In this document: piece by piece, positions 17,978 through 26,142 of the stretch
How positions within the stretch are numbered: position 1 is the first letter of the stretch
How the letters are laid out: each line of letters opens with the position of its first letter
NCBI GenBank assembly: GCA_964530825.1
Contig: CAZHCA010000010.1
Coordinates: forward strand, 62,001 to 126,000
Direction: 5' to 3'
From: CAZHCA01 sp964530825
Lineage (GTDB): Bacteria > Bacteroidota > Bacteroidia > Chitinophagales > Saprospiraceae
Length of the DNA: 64,000 bases
Position numbers and translations under genes: made by a program
The notes under the pieces: generated by a model
The model's database searches: none
What the model was told of the DNA's origin: nothing
What the model saw: only the letters and a program-made list of their open reading frames with translations

Positions 17978-19504
17978 TTGAAAATAGGAATTGTCGGAGC
18001 AGGCGTAGCCGGCCTTGGCGTTGCTGTTCGCCTGGCTGCACAAGGCCATGAAGTTGATGTGTACGAAGCGAACGCCTATCCGGGGGGGAAGTTATCGCAA
18101 TTTGAATTACGCGGTTACCGGTTTGATGCGGGACCGTCCTTGTTTACGATGCCCCAGTATGTAGATGAATTATTCCGCATTGCAGGGGAAAACCCGGCAG
18201 ATCACTTTCGGTATTACCGCTTGCCGGTGGTCTGCAATTATTTTTGGGAAGATGGCACATCGCTATCCGCTCATGCAGACCCGGCGCATTTCGGCCGTGA
18301 AGTACAAGATAAATTAGGCGTAGATTCGGGCCGACTGGCCGACGCCCTTTCGGATAGTGCGCGCAAATACGAGCTCACAGGCCGCACTTTTTTGGAAAAA
18401 CCCCTCAACCAGGTGCGCACCTGGTGGCAAGCTGAAGTAGGCCGGGCAATGCTACACTTACACCAATTGGATCTGCTGCAGTCGATGCACCAGGTCCACG
18501 AGCGTCGGCTGCAGCACCCTAAGCTGGTACAGCTATTTAATCGCTTTGCGACCTACAACGGTTCCAACCCTTATAAGGCGCCCGGATTATTGAGCATCAT
18601 TCCCCACTTTGAGCATCAGATCGGTGCTTTTTACCCTGAGGGCGGCATGTATGCCATCACTCAGGCTATCCATCAACTGGCCGAGCGCCAGGGAGCACGA
18701 TTTCATTTCGAGACGCCCGTCGAGCGCATCCTGATCGATAGGCGAAAAGCCACCGGCCTGCAGGTCGCGAGAGAAAAAATTGCCTACGACCGGGTTATCA
18801 GCAATATGGACGTTTTCTTCACCTATCAGCGCTTATTAGCCGAGCATCCAGCACCTCAGCGCATTCTACGCCAGCAAAAATCGACTTCTGCGCTGATTTT
18901 TTATTGGGGTATTGAGCGCACCTTTGAGCAACTGGATCTACACAATATCTTTTTCAGCGACAATTACCGCACCGAATTTGATGCACTGGAGAGCGGCAGC
19001 ATCGTCGATGACCCGACGGTTTACGTCAATATTTCGCAACGCTACAGCCCGGAGGATGCTCCGGCTGGCGGTGAGAACTGGTTTGTAATGATCAACGCGC
19101 CTTTTGACGATGGCCAGGATTGGGATGCCATCATTCCACAAGTACGGCAACTCACCATCGACAAGCTTTCCCGGATGTTAGAAACCCCAGTAGAGCCACT
19201 TATTGCCTGCGAAGCAACTCTGGAACCCCGGACAATACAATCCAAAACCGGTTCCCACCTGGGGGCACTATATGGCACCAGCTCTAACAATCGCATGGCT
19301 GCCTTTTTAAGACATGCCAATAAAAGCCGTAGATTTGATCATCTGTATTTTTGTGGCGGTAGTGTTCATCCGGGCGGCGGCATTCCATTAGCTTTATCCT
19401 CGGCCAAAATTGTAGATGAGCTGATTCATGGGCGACCCTCTAAAGCCATCACTTCAGCTCCGGCGCCTGTACCCTACACCCGGGCGAAACTACCACAAAC
19501 TTAA
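17978..19504 (+). CDS. crtD: 1-hydroxycarotenoid 3,4-desaturase (CrtD), CrtI-type
   Basis: A 508-aa FAD-dependent desaturase of the CrtI family. I chose the TTG at 17978 because it puts the dinucleotide site KIGIVGAGVAGLGVAVRLA at the N-terminus, as usual; a TTG at 17924 would add 18 unlikely residues. Family motifs are YEANAYPGGKL, GYRFDAGPSLFTMPQYVDEL, the YPEGGMY region, and the C-terminal FAD motif CGGSVHPGGGIPLALSSAKI. The FTMP and NYFWEDGT wording and the cruF and crtZ neighbours point to CrtD, which inserts the C-3',4' double bond in 1'-hydroxylated monocyclic carotenoids (saproxanthin and myxol pathways), rather than phytoene desaturase CrtI. The 228 bp upstream hold no gene I can support. 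Confidence 0.85.
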   Translation: MKIGIVGAGVAGLGVAVRLAAQGHEVDVYEANAYPGGKLSQFELRGYRFDAGPSLFTMPQYVDELFRIAGENPADHFRYYRLPVVCNYFWEDGTSLSAHADPAHFGREVQDKLGVDSGRLADALSDSARKYELTGRTFLEKPLNQVRTWWQAEVGRAMLHLHQLDLLQSMHQVHERRLQHPKLVQLFNRFATYNGSNPYKAPGLLSIIPHFEHQIGAFYPEGGMYAITQAIHQLAERQGARFHFETPVERILIDRRKATGLQVAREKIAYDRVISNMDVFFTYQRLLAEHPAPQRILRQQKSTSALIFYWGIERTFEQLDLHNIFFSDNYRTEFDALESGSIVDDPTVYVNISQRYSPEDAPAGGENWFVMINAPFDDGQDWDAIIPQVRQLTIDKLSRMLETPVEPLIACEATLEPRTIQSKTGSHLGALYGTSSNNRMAAFLRHANKSRRFDHLYFCGGSVHPGGGIPLALSSAKIVDELIHGRPSKAITSAPAPVPYTRAKLPQT

Positions 19505-19514
19505 CAGGCTTACT

Positions 19515-20210
19515 ATGCATCAAAGACGCCAAATGCCCAATTTTGCCATCAATCACGAAGGCATCTTCCTACCGATGTTTCACCTCCCATGGGATGTTGC
19601 CGGTGCAGCGGCGCTTATCATTGTCTATACGGTAGGGATTTTGGGGATCCTGCGCAACGTCAACGAATCGTTCATCTACCTCACCCCCATCAATTTGCTC
19701 TTCTCTGTTTTTGTGGTCCTGGCTTTACACTACCCTAAAAACCGGAATTTCTGGCTTTTCGTACTGTTGGCCTACACCATTGGATTGGGGATCGAGGTCA
19801 TTGGTGTGAATACCGGACAACCCTTTGGATCGTACGCTTATAGCGACGTATTGGGCCCTAAAGTCTGGTCTACCCCTTTGATCATAGGGGCCAATTGGCT
19901 GATGCTTACCTATTGCATTGGCAATGCGGTACAGCAATTTTTTCCACGGCGATCGTGGATCATGAAAGCGACCATAGGGGCCCTACTCATGGTTCTCCTC
20001 GATTTTTTGATCGAACCGGTAGCCATTAAATACGGTTTCTGGAGTTGGTCATCCGAAACAATCCCTGCCGCTAACTATTTGACCTGGATGGTTGTTGCCT
20101 TTGTGATCATGACTTTGTTCTATCAGCTGTTGCCGCGCTCTGACAACAAAGTGGCTTTGGTCTTGTTATTTTTGCAATTTGGTTTTTTCCTAATCTTGGG
20201 AAACTTCTAA
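19515..20210 (+). CDS. cruF: Carotenoid 1',2'-hydratase (CruF-like membrane protein)
   Basis: A 231-aa polytopic membrane protein with about seven hydrophobic segments, belonging to the carotenoid biosynthesis protein family of CruF. Conserved segments include GLGIEVIGVNTGQPFGSYAYS and the motif DFLIEPVAIKYGFWSW. CruF adds water across the C-1',2' double bond of the acyclic end of monocyclic carotenoids, making the substrate for CrtD. The start at 19515 lies 10 bp after the crtD stop; an ATG at 19533 is an alternative, and the frame is also open into the end of crtD. crtZ follows after 3 bp. Confidence 0.87.
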   Translation: MHQRRQMPNFAINHEGIFLPMFHLPWDVAGAAALIIVYTVGILGILRNVNESFIYLTPINLLFSVFVVLALHYPKNRNFWLFVLLAYTIGLGIEVIGVNTGQPFGSYAYSDVLGPKVWSTPLIIGANWLMLTYCIGNAVQQFFPRRSWIMKATIGALLMVLLDFLIEPVAIKYGFWSWSSETIPAANYLTWMVVAFVIMTLFYQLLPRSDNKVALVLLFLQFGFFLILGNF

Positions 20211-20213
20211 AAA

Positions 20214-20696
20214 ATGGCCGGTATGTTTTTCGTTTATTTCGGAATCACCGTTCTCACTTTCATCGTTATGGAGTTTGTGGCCTGGTTTGCGCATAAACAC
20301 CTTATGCACGGTGTACTATGGGTATTACATGAAGATCATCATCGTCCGCACCACCACAAGCACGGTTTTTTTGAAAAAAACGACCTCTTCTTCTTAATCT
20401 TTGCGATTCCCAGTGCCTTCGCCTACGTAGTAGGGTTGTCCGTCCCGGGGTACTTTTGGCTACTCTTTGTGGGTATCGGCATCTCCATCTATGGATTGAT
20501 TTACTTCCTCATCCACGATGTTTACATCCACCGCCGGTTTTCCTGGTTTAAGCAGTTAGATAGTCCCTACTCGAGAGCCATCCTGCGCGCGCACGGCGCA
20601 CACCACGCCAAAACCACCAAAGAGGATTGTGAATCCTTTGGTCTGCTGGTTGTCCATCCGAAGTACTTTCGCAAGCGGAAAGAATGGTCGAGCTAA
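20214..20696 (+). CDS. crtZ: Beta-carotene hydroxylase
   Basis: A 160-aa membrane di-iron hydroxylase of the fatty-acid hydroxylase superfamily that puts a 3-hydroxyl on beta-ionone rings. The histidine clusters that bind iron are all present: HKHLMH, HEDHHRPHHH, HDVYIH and HGAHHAK. The length is normal for bacterial CrtZ. The start is taken 3 bp after cruF; an in-frame ATG 9 nt later is possible. Together with CrtD and CruF it predicts a hydroxylated monocyclic carotenoid of saproxanthin or myxol type. The earlier pathway genes (crtE, crtB, crtI, crtY) are not in this window. Confidence 0.92.
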   Translation: MAGMFFVYFGITVLTFIVMEFVAWFAHKHLMHGVLWVLHEDHHRPHHHKHGFFEKNDLFFLIFAIPSAFAYVVGLSVPGYFWLLFVGIGISIYGLIYFLIHDVYIHRRFSWFKQLDSPYSRAILRAHGAHHAKTTKEDCESFGLLVVHPKYFRKRKEWSS

Positions 20697-20817
20697 CCTT
20701 CGGATCGGAAAAAAAGCCCAAAAAAGCGGTTTCAGGTCGAGTGAATTAGCGCAAAAATGTGCTACAAATCTTAAATTACGGGGATATCCAAATCGATATT
20801 GCTAAATCTTTCAAAAC

Positions 20818-21390
20818 ATGGCGCTGGGCGACAAGCTTCTCGAACGCGTGACCCGCACCTTCAGCGAGCCGGAAATCCCCGAGCAGGAGTCGCTGGACGA
20901 GTACCTCGATGCCATCATTCCCAATATTCGCCAATGGAGTGAGGATCTGGTCGAAGATTCTTTTTTTCTGGACAAACCTTGGCGGGAAATCCGCGATGAC
21001 ACGGCGTTTCATCAGGATTTGCTTCATTTTTTTAACGAAGGTGGAGAGTACCTGATGTCATTAGATGGTGACGTTACCAACGGCATGTGGCGCTATCTGG
21101 AACGCGCCAACAAGTTCATGATCGAGCACGGCGGAGAAGCCGAACTGTTTGAATTGGCCTTTCTGAGTAAGGATTTCTTTATCCTGAGCAAACAGGGACA
21201 TAACCACGGCGCATTGGATGACCGCAAGTATTTTTTCATGATTTACGAACCCCGCGGGGGCGGGCTAGAATGGAATGATGCCGTACAACTCCTGTTGGAT
21301 ACTGCCCGCAACAATAACCGCCTCTATTTCACCATCGCCTTGATAGCTATCCTGATCATTACGCTTATCTTGCTGCTTTCGACAGGATAA
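20818..21390 (+). CDS. Unknown tail-anchored protein
   Basis: A 190-aa protein I do not recognise. Residues 1-165 are predicted soluble, acidic and mostly helical, with the conspicuous stretch HNHGALDDRKYFFMIYEPRGGG. Residues 167-189 (RLYFTIALIAILIITLILLL) form one C-terminal membrane helix with almost nothing after it, so the protein is probably tail-anchored with the bulk in the cytoplasm. There is no signal peptide and no catalytic motif. It follows crtZ after 121 bp and converges on sucD. The lack of frame breaks and the normal base composition support it as a real gene. Confidence 0.7.
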   Translation: MALGDKLLERVTRTFSEPEIPEQESLDEYLDAIIPNIRQWSEDLVEDSFFLDKPWREIRDDTAFHQDLLHFFNEGGEYLMSLDGDVTNGMWRYLERANKFMIEHGGEAELFELAFLSKDFFILSKQGHNHGALDDRKYFFMIYEPRGGGLEWNDAVQLLLDTARNNNRLYFTIALIAILIITLILLLSTG

Positions 21391-21438
21391 AACCGGCAGC
21401 CTAGACAATCCTACTCCGGACGGCCAATCGTTCGCACT

Positions 21439-22308
21439 TTATTTTATTACTTTCGCTATGGTAGCGCCGATAGTAGCAGGCGACTGCACGACGTGGATAC
21501 CGCAGTCGGCCATAATTTTCATCTTGGCTTCTGCCGTATCGTCTTTGCCGCCTATGATTGCGCCCGCATGCCCCATTTTACGCCCTTTGGGCGCCGTCTG
21601 CCCCGCGATGAAGCCGACTACTGGCTTGGTACCGTGTTCTTTTACGTATTGAGCAGCTTCGGCTTCCATGCCGCCACCAATTTCTCCGATCATAATGATG
21701 CCCTCGGTTTCCGGATCGTTCATGAGCAGTTCGACGGCTTCTTTGGTGGTCGTACCCACAATTGGATCCCCGCCGATACCGATACAAGTGGACTGCCCCA
21801 ACCCGGCTTTGGTCACCTGATCGACCGCCTCGTAGGTAAGGGTACCCGAACGACTTACGATACCTACCGTTCCTTTGTTATGGATAAAGCCCGGCATGAT
21901 GCCGCATTTCGCTTCATCCGGCGTAATTACTCCGGGACAGTTTGGCCCGATCAACCGGCTGTTGCGATCTTCAAGGTAGGCTTTGACCTTAACCATATCC
22001 TGCACTGGAATACCTTCAGTAATACAGATGATCACCTTAATGCCCGAATCGGCGGCCTCCATAATGGCATCGGCCGCAAAAGGAGGCGGCACAAAGATGA
22101 CGGAGGTATCAGCGCCTTCGCCATTAACGGCCTCGGCTACGGTATTAAAGACCGGGCGGTCGAGATGCTGCGTACCACCTTTACCAGGGGTAACGCCGCC
22201 CACGACCTGCGTACCATATTCGATCATTTGACCGGCGTGGAAGGTACCTTCCTTACCGGTGAATCCTTGTACGATAATTCTGGAGTCCTTACTGACGAGA
22301 ACTGACAT
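21439..22308 (-). CDS. sucD: Succinate--CoA ligase subunit alpha
   Basis: A 289-aa subunit of succinyl-CoA synthetase, the TCA-cycle step that makes ATP or GTP from succinyl-CoA. The CoA-binding Rossmann start VQGFTGKEGTFHAGQMIEYG and GGVTPGKGG are present. The phosphohistidine is His247 in MGHAGAIIGG. The middle has GIVSRSGTLTYEAV and GGDPIVGT. The length matches the family. It is the last gene of an eno - DivIC-like - sucD run. The beta subunit gene (sucC) is not in the window. Confidence 0.96.
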   Translation of the reverse strand: MSVLVSKDSRIIVQGFTGKEGTFHAGQMIEYGTQVVGGVTPGKGGTQHLDRPVFNTVAEAVNGEGADTSVIFVPPPFAADAIMEAADSGIKVIICITEGIPVQDMVKVKAYLEDRNSRLIGPNCPGVITPDEAKCGIMPGFIHNKGTVGIVSRSGTLTYEAVDQVTKAGLGQSTCIGIGGDPIVGTTTKEAVELLMNDPETEGIIMIGEIGGGMEAEAAQYVKEHGTKPVVGFIAGQTAPKGRKMGHAGAIIGGKDDTAEAKMKIMADCGIHVVQSPATIGATIAKVIK

Positions 22309-22335
22309 AGGTGTTAAATTTTTCGCTAAAGTCGG

Positions 22336-22650
22336 TTATTCTTCTTCGACGATGATGTATACCTCCTCGCCGGGTTTTTTCATATAGTATTTTTCCCGCG
22401 CAAACTCTTCCTGATTCGTCTCCAGCATGAGCCTATCCAACTCGGCTTCTTTGATTTTTTCTTCGTAAAAAGCCTTTTCCTCTTCGAGGTTATCGACGGT
22501 GCGGCTGAGGTCCCACTGGGTGAAGACATCGTGTTTGTCGAAAAAGATCATCCACCCTACGAAGAAGAGAAGTGCCAGGATATATTTGTTGCGCAGTGGT
22601 TTGGGAATAGACTGCAAGAGCGTCTGAAGGGGATTGTTGCGAGCGGCCAT
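22336..22650 (-). CDS. Septum formation initiator family protein (DivIC/FtsB-like)
   Basis: A 104-aa bitopic membrane protein: a short basic N-terminus, one membrane helix (about residues 22-38, YILALLFFVGWMIFF) and a periplasmic coiled coil (LEEEKAFYEEKIKEAELDR), then the characteristic EEFAREKYYMKKPGEEVYII ending. This matches FtsB/DivIC, which with FtsL and FtsQ links the divisome to septal peptidoglycan synthesis. In Bacteroidota the gene often follows eno, as here (52 bp downstream of it). Confidence 0.85.
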   Translation of the reverse strand: MAARNNPLQTLLQSIPKPLRNKYILALLFFVGWMIFFDKHDVFTQWDLSRTVDNLEEEKAFYEEKIKEAELDRLMLETNQEEFAREKYYMKKPGEEVYIIVEEE

Positions 22651-22702
22651 AAATGTTGGTGGTTGTTTACCGCCTAAGTTAAGACAATTCTCGCAAGCCC
22701 GC

Positions 22703-23989
22703 TTACTTCCCGAGCAGTGCTTTACCGGGGTAGACGGCTGCTTCCATCAATTCCTCCTCAATGCGCAGCAGTTGATTGTACTTGGCAACCCTGTCCGAAC
22801 GCGACAGGCTGCCCGTCTTGATCTGACCGGTATTCAGCGCTACGGCAAGATCGGCAATGGTGACGTCTTCCGTTTCTCCGGACCGGTGGCTGATGACTGA
22901 CGTAAAAGCGTGACGTGTAGCCAGGTTGACGGCGTCAATCGTCTCGGAAAGGCTGCCAATCTGATTCACCTTGATTAAAATTGAGTTGCCGGCACCCATA
23001 TCAATCCCCTTGCTCAGGCGTTCCGTGTTGGTTACGAATAAATCATCGCCTACCAACTGTACCTTTTCACCGATGGCGTCAGTCAGATTCTTCCAGGCGT
23101 CCCAGTCGTCTTCGTGCAAGCTATCTTCCAGGGAAAAGATCGGGTATTTTTCAGTCCATTCCTTCCAATAACTCACCATTTCAGAGGAAGTGAGCTTGTC
23201 GCCCGATGATTTATGAAAGTGATAGACCTTTTCATCTTCCAGGTAAAACTCAGAAGCCGCCGCATCCATGGCGATCATCACTTCATCGCCCGGCTTATAG
23301 CCAGCTGCTTCGATGGCTTGCAGTACTGTCTCGATGGCCGCTTGATTGGACTTCAAGTTAGGCGCAAAGCCGCCTTCGTCGCCAACATTAGTAGAATAAC
23401 CACCCTTTTTCAACACCTTCTTGAGGTTGTGAAAAATCTCAGCTCCCATACGCAAGGCCTCGGAGAAAGTATCAGCTCCCAGCGGCATTACCATAAATTC
23501 TTGAAAATCAATGCTGTTGTCGGCGTGCGACCCCCCGTTAAGGATATTCATCATCGGAACCGGTAACACGTGGGCGTTTACCCCGCCCAGATAGCGATAT
23601 AGGGGCTGGCCCGAGGCTGCAGCAGCGGCTTTGGCAACTGCTAGAGACACGCCCAAAATGGCGTTGGCACCCAGCTTACTTTTATTCGGTGTGCCGTCCA
23701 TCTCGCGCATCACCTGATCGATATAAATCTGTTCGAAAACGGATACACCAGTAAGTTCTTCGTTGATATTATCGTTGACGTTGCGGCAGGCATCCAGCAC
23801 CCCTTTACCTAAGAAGCGGTCGTCGTCGCCGTCACGGAGCTCAACCGCCTCGTATTTTCCAGTAGAGGCGCCCGACGGCACCGCTGCCCGGCCGATGAAC
23901 CCGTCTTCGGTAAGGACTTCAACTTCTACCGTCGGGTTACCACGGGAATCGAGAATTTCGCGGGCACGAACATCAAGGATTGAACTCAT
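22703..23989 (-). CDS. eno: Enolase
   Basis: A 428-aa glycolytic enzyme converting 2-phosphoglycerate to phosphoenolpyruvate. Conserved features run in order: RAREILDSRGNPTVEVEV at the N-terminus, GASTGKYEAVELRDGD, the lid segment GGSHADNS, metal ligands in IAMDAA and SLEDSLHEDDW, VGDDLFVTN, the catalytic lysine in ILIKVNQIGS, and SHRSGETEDVTIADLAV. The length is standard. It follows carA, separated by a terminator-like hairpin, in the rplQ-carA-eno order common in Bacteroidota. Confidence 0.97.
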   Translation of the reverse strand: MSSILDVRAREILDSRGNPTVEVEVLTEDGFIGRAAVPSGASTGKYEAVELRDGDDDRFLGKGVLDACRNVNDNINEELTGVSVFEQIYIDQVMREMDGTPNKSKLGANAILGVSLAVAKAAAAASGQPLYRYLGGVNAHVLPVPMMNILNGGSHADNSIDFQEFMVMPLGADTFSEALRMGAEIFHNLKKVLKKGGYSTNVGDEGGFAPNLKSNQAAIETVLQAIEAAGYKPGDEVMIAMDAAASEFYLEDEKVYHFHKSSGDKLTSSEMVSYWKEWTEKYPIFSLEDSLHEDDWDAWKNLTDAIGEKVQLVGDDLFVTNTERLSKGIDMGAGNSILIKVNQIGSLSETIDAVNLATRHAFTSVISHRSGETEDVTIADLAVALNTGQIKTGSLSRSDRVAKYNQLLRIEEELMEAAVYPGKALLGK

Positions 23990-24020
23990 AGTTAAGGTGT
24001 TTTTTGTTTGTAGTGGCAGG

Positions 24021-24055
24021 AAAATTAGAAAAGCCCCCGGACAGGCCCGTGGGGC
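24021..24055 (-). terminator. Intrinsic terminator between carA and eno
   Basis: On the minus strand GCCCC-A-CGG pairs with CCGGGGGC (8 bp with one bulged A, hairpin 24033-24055), followed by TTTTCTAATTTT. It starts 5 nt after the carA stop codon and should separate carA from eno. Confidence 0.65.
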
Positions 24056-24060
24056 AAATA

Positions 24061-25164
24061 TTAATTCTGCATTAATTTTATGAATTCATCGAACAGATAG
24101 CGCGCATCGTGGGGGCCGGGTGAAGCTTCGGGATGATATTGCACCGAAAAAGCGGGCTTACCTTTTACCCGGATGCCTTCGATGGTGTCGTCATTAAGGT
24201 TGACATGGGTGATATCGACTTTGTCGGCATTGTCGCGAATCGCTTCGGGACTGACCCCGAAGCCGTGGTTTTGGGACGTGATCTCGCACTTGCCGGTGAT
24301 CACATTTCTGACCGGATGATTGATCCCACGGTGCCCATGGTGCATCTTATACGTAGGAATATCGACAGCGAGTGCTAGCAATTGATGCCCCAGACAAATT
24401 CCGAAGAGGGGGGTATTCAACTCGAGAATGGCTTTCGAAGTCTGCACTGCATAATCCATGGCTGCCGGATCACCCGGACCATTCGATAGAAAATACCCGT
24501 CCGGTTCAAAGGCTTGCATAGTTTTGATGTCCGTTTTGGCAGGAAAAACCTGCACGTAGCAACCGCGATCCGACAGGCAGCGCAGGATATTACCCTTAAT
24601 GCCGTAGTCGATAGCCGCTACCCGCAAGGCGGCATCCGGGTTGCCAAAAGTGTATGGCTCCGCAGTACTCACCCGGGAAGCCAGCTCTAAGCCATCCATA
24701 GAGGGCACCTCTGCCAATTGCGCCCGCAGCATATCGATGTCGGTCGTCTCGCTGGAAATGATCCCGTTCATGGCGCCCTTGTTCCGAATGTGGCGAACGA
24801 GGGCTCGAGTATCGAGGTCGTAAATGGCAACCAGTTTCTCTGCCTCCAGGTATTTCTGGATGGAGGAGTCGGCCAAGTTACGGGAATAAGGATTCGTAAA
24901 GTTTTTACAAATCAGACCCGCTATTTTAATGTTATCCGACTCTACTTCAATCTTTCGGGCTCCATAGTTACCGATGTGGGCATTGGTACATACCAGCAGT
25001 TGGCCGTAATAAGAAGGGTCTGTGAAAATTTCTTGATAGCCCGTCATGCCAGTATTGAAGCATATCTCCCCGGTAGTCGTCCCTACCTTTCCCGCTGCTT
25101 TTCCGGTGAACATGGTACCATCTTCTAGCAGCAAGATGGCTGGGGTATAATTCAAATCACTCAT
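24061..25164 (-). CDS. carA: Carbamoyl-phosphate synthase small (glutaminase) subunit
   Basis: A 367-aa subunit that hydrolyses glutamine and feeds ammonia to CarB for carbamoyl phosphate, the precursor of pyrimidines and arginine. The N-terminal domain has LLEDGTMFTGKAAG, GEICFNTGMTGYQEIFTDPSY and HIGNYG. The class I amidotransferase domain has the catalytic triad Cys257 (GICLGHQ), His344 and Glu346 (YHPEASPGPHD). The length is normal. It carries its own promoter and lies 380 bp downstream of the ribosomal superoperon. Confidence 0.96.
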   Translation of the reverse strand: MSDLNYTPAILLLEDGTMFTGKAAGKVGTTTGEICFNTGMTGYQEIFTDPSYYGQLLVCTNAHIGNYGARKIEVESDNIKIAGLICKNFTNPYSRNLADSSIQKYLEAEKLVAIYDLDTRALVRHIRNKGAMNGIISSETTDIDMLRAQLAEVPSMDGLELASRVSTAEPYTFGNPDAALRVAAIDYGIKGNILRCLSDRGCYVQVFPAKTDIKTMQAFEPDGYFLSNGPGDPAAMDYAVQTSKAILELNTPLFGICLGHQLLALAVDIPTYKMHHGHRGINHPVRNVITGKCEITSQNHGFGVSPEAIRDNADKVDITHVNLNDDTIEGIRVKGKPAFSVQYHPEASPGPHDARYLFDEFIKLMQN

Positions 25165-25201
25165 GGACGTGTAGCCTTTGTCGACTTCGAATAAATTCTC
25201 G

Positions 25202-25232
25202 CAAATATAAGGAAATGCAGAAAGTGGACAAG
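25202..25232 (-). promoter_or_regulatory. Bacteroidota-type promoter for carA
   Basis: On the minus strand CTTG (25229-25232) is followed after exactly 19 nt by TATATTTG (25202-25209), a perfect TAnnTTTG -7 box. It ends 37 nt upstream of the carA ATG. Confidence 0.7.
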
Positions 25233-25544
25233 GAAATAGAGACTAAGGTTGGAGAATGGAAGAGGGACACGCCTTTAGGCCGACCAGACATATCAGAAAT
25301 GCCCCTGAGTGCGGAAAGTCAAAATGATTAAACGAAAACACCGGTACCGTACTCCTGTTGAGTTCGGTCAAAAAGGCGAGAAATTAAGGGTAGGACTATT
25401 ACCAATGCCCTGCAGGGGAGCGACTTCGCCAGGAAGCGCCGTTTTCCCGGACCGGACTTACTTCCAGGTGTAAGGGCCGATTTATGGAATAAAGGCGGAG
25501 ATCCACGCGAAGAGGGGATCTCTACCTTCAATTTTCGTGGAAAT
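25233..25544. other. Non-coding spacer between rplQ and carA
   Basis: About 310 nt with no gene I can support. The only structure noted is a 7-bp hairpin (GAGATCC/GGATCTC, 25498-25522) soon after the rplQ stop. It lacks a strong T tract on the minus strand, so it is only a weak terminator candidate for the superoperon. Confidence 0.5.
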
Positions 25545-26060
25545 TTATTCCTCTTCCTCTCCGGCACTAGTGGCGGTGGTCGCCGCACCTGCGGCAGCAG
25601 CTTGCTCGGTCTGAGTGCCTTTGCCTTTTCCACGACGGCCACGACGCCGACGGCCTTTGCCAGAAGACTCCTGGTTTTCGGATTTTCCGGCCGAGTAAAT
25701 TTCGTTGAAGTCGACCAGTTCAATCATCGCCATTTCAGCTCCATCGCTTTGGCGAAAGCCAATCTTGATGATGCGCACGTACCCACCTGGGCGGTTGCCC
25801 ACTTTTTCGGCAATAGGTCCGAATAACTCCTTAATCGCTTCTTTACTTTGTAGGTAGGAAAAGACGACCCGATGATTGTGCGTCGTATTGGTTTTTGCTT
25901 TGGTGATCAACGGCTCAATATAACGGCGTAGGGCTTTCGCTTTTGCCAACGTAGTATTGATACGTTTGTGCTCGATCAGCGCAATCGCCAGGTTGCGCAG
26001 AAGCGCTTTGCGGTGGGCCGACTTGCGCTTAAGGTGGTTGAATCCCTTGTTGTGTCTCAT
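25545..26060 (-). CDS. rplQ: 50S ribosomal protein L17
   Basis: A 171-aa protein starting MRHNKGFNHLKRKSAHRKAL, the family's N-terminus; this fixes the start although the frame is open upstream. The core of about 120 residues is standard (LIEHKRINTTLAKAKALRRYIEPLI). Beyond it is a 50-residue low-complexity tail, first basic (GKGRRRRGRRGKGKG) and then Ala-rich and acidic (ending AGEEEE), longer than the roughly 127-aa E. coli protein. Such tails are common in Bacteroidota L17. Last gene of the superoperon, 82 nt after rpoA. Confidence 0.96.
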   Translation of the reverse strand: MRHNKGFNHLKRKSAHRKALLRNLAIALIEHKRINTTLAKAKALRRYIEPLITKAKTNTTHNHRVVFSYLQSKEAIKELFGPIAEKVGNRPGGYVRIIKIGFRQSDGAEMAMIELVDFNEIYSAGKSENQESSGKGRRRRGRRGKGKGTQTEQAAAAGAATTATSAGEEEE

Positions 26061-26142
26061 GATTGAATTGGTTTGCTTCGCAACACTCTGGAGAGTTATT
26101 GCAAGAAAGGAGGCCCGCAAAGGACCACCTGTTTATTAATGA

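Noticed and set aside
21493..22305. A 270-codon open frame antisense to sucD
   Set aside because: A complementary-strand artefact of sucD codon usage; the sucD frame carries all family motifs.
25498..25522. A terminator after rplQ
   Set aside because: The hairpin is only 7 bp with no good T tract; it is kept as a note in the spacer entry, not as a terminator.
25328..25723. A 131-codon minus-strand frame overlapping the end of rplQ
   Set aside because: It overlaps rplQ in another frame and has no recognisable domain; the basic composition comes from the GC-rich rplQ tail.
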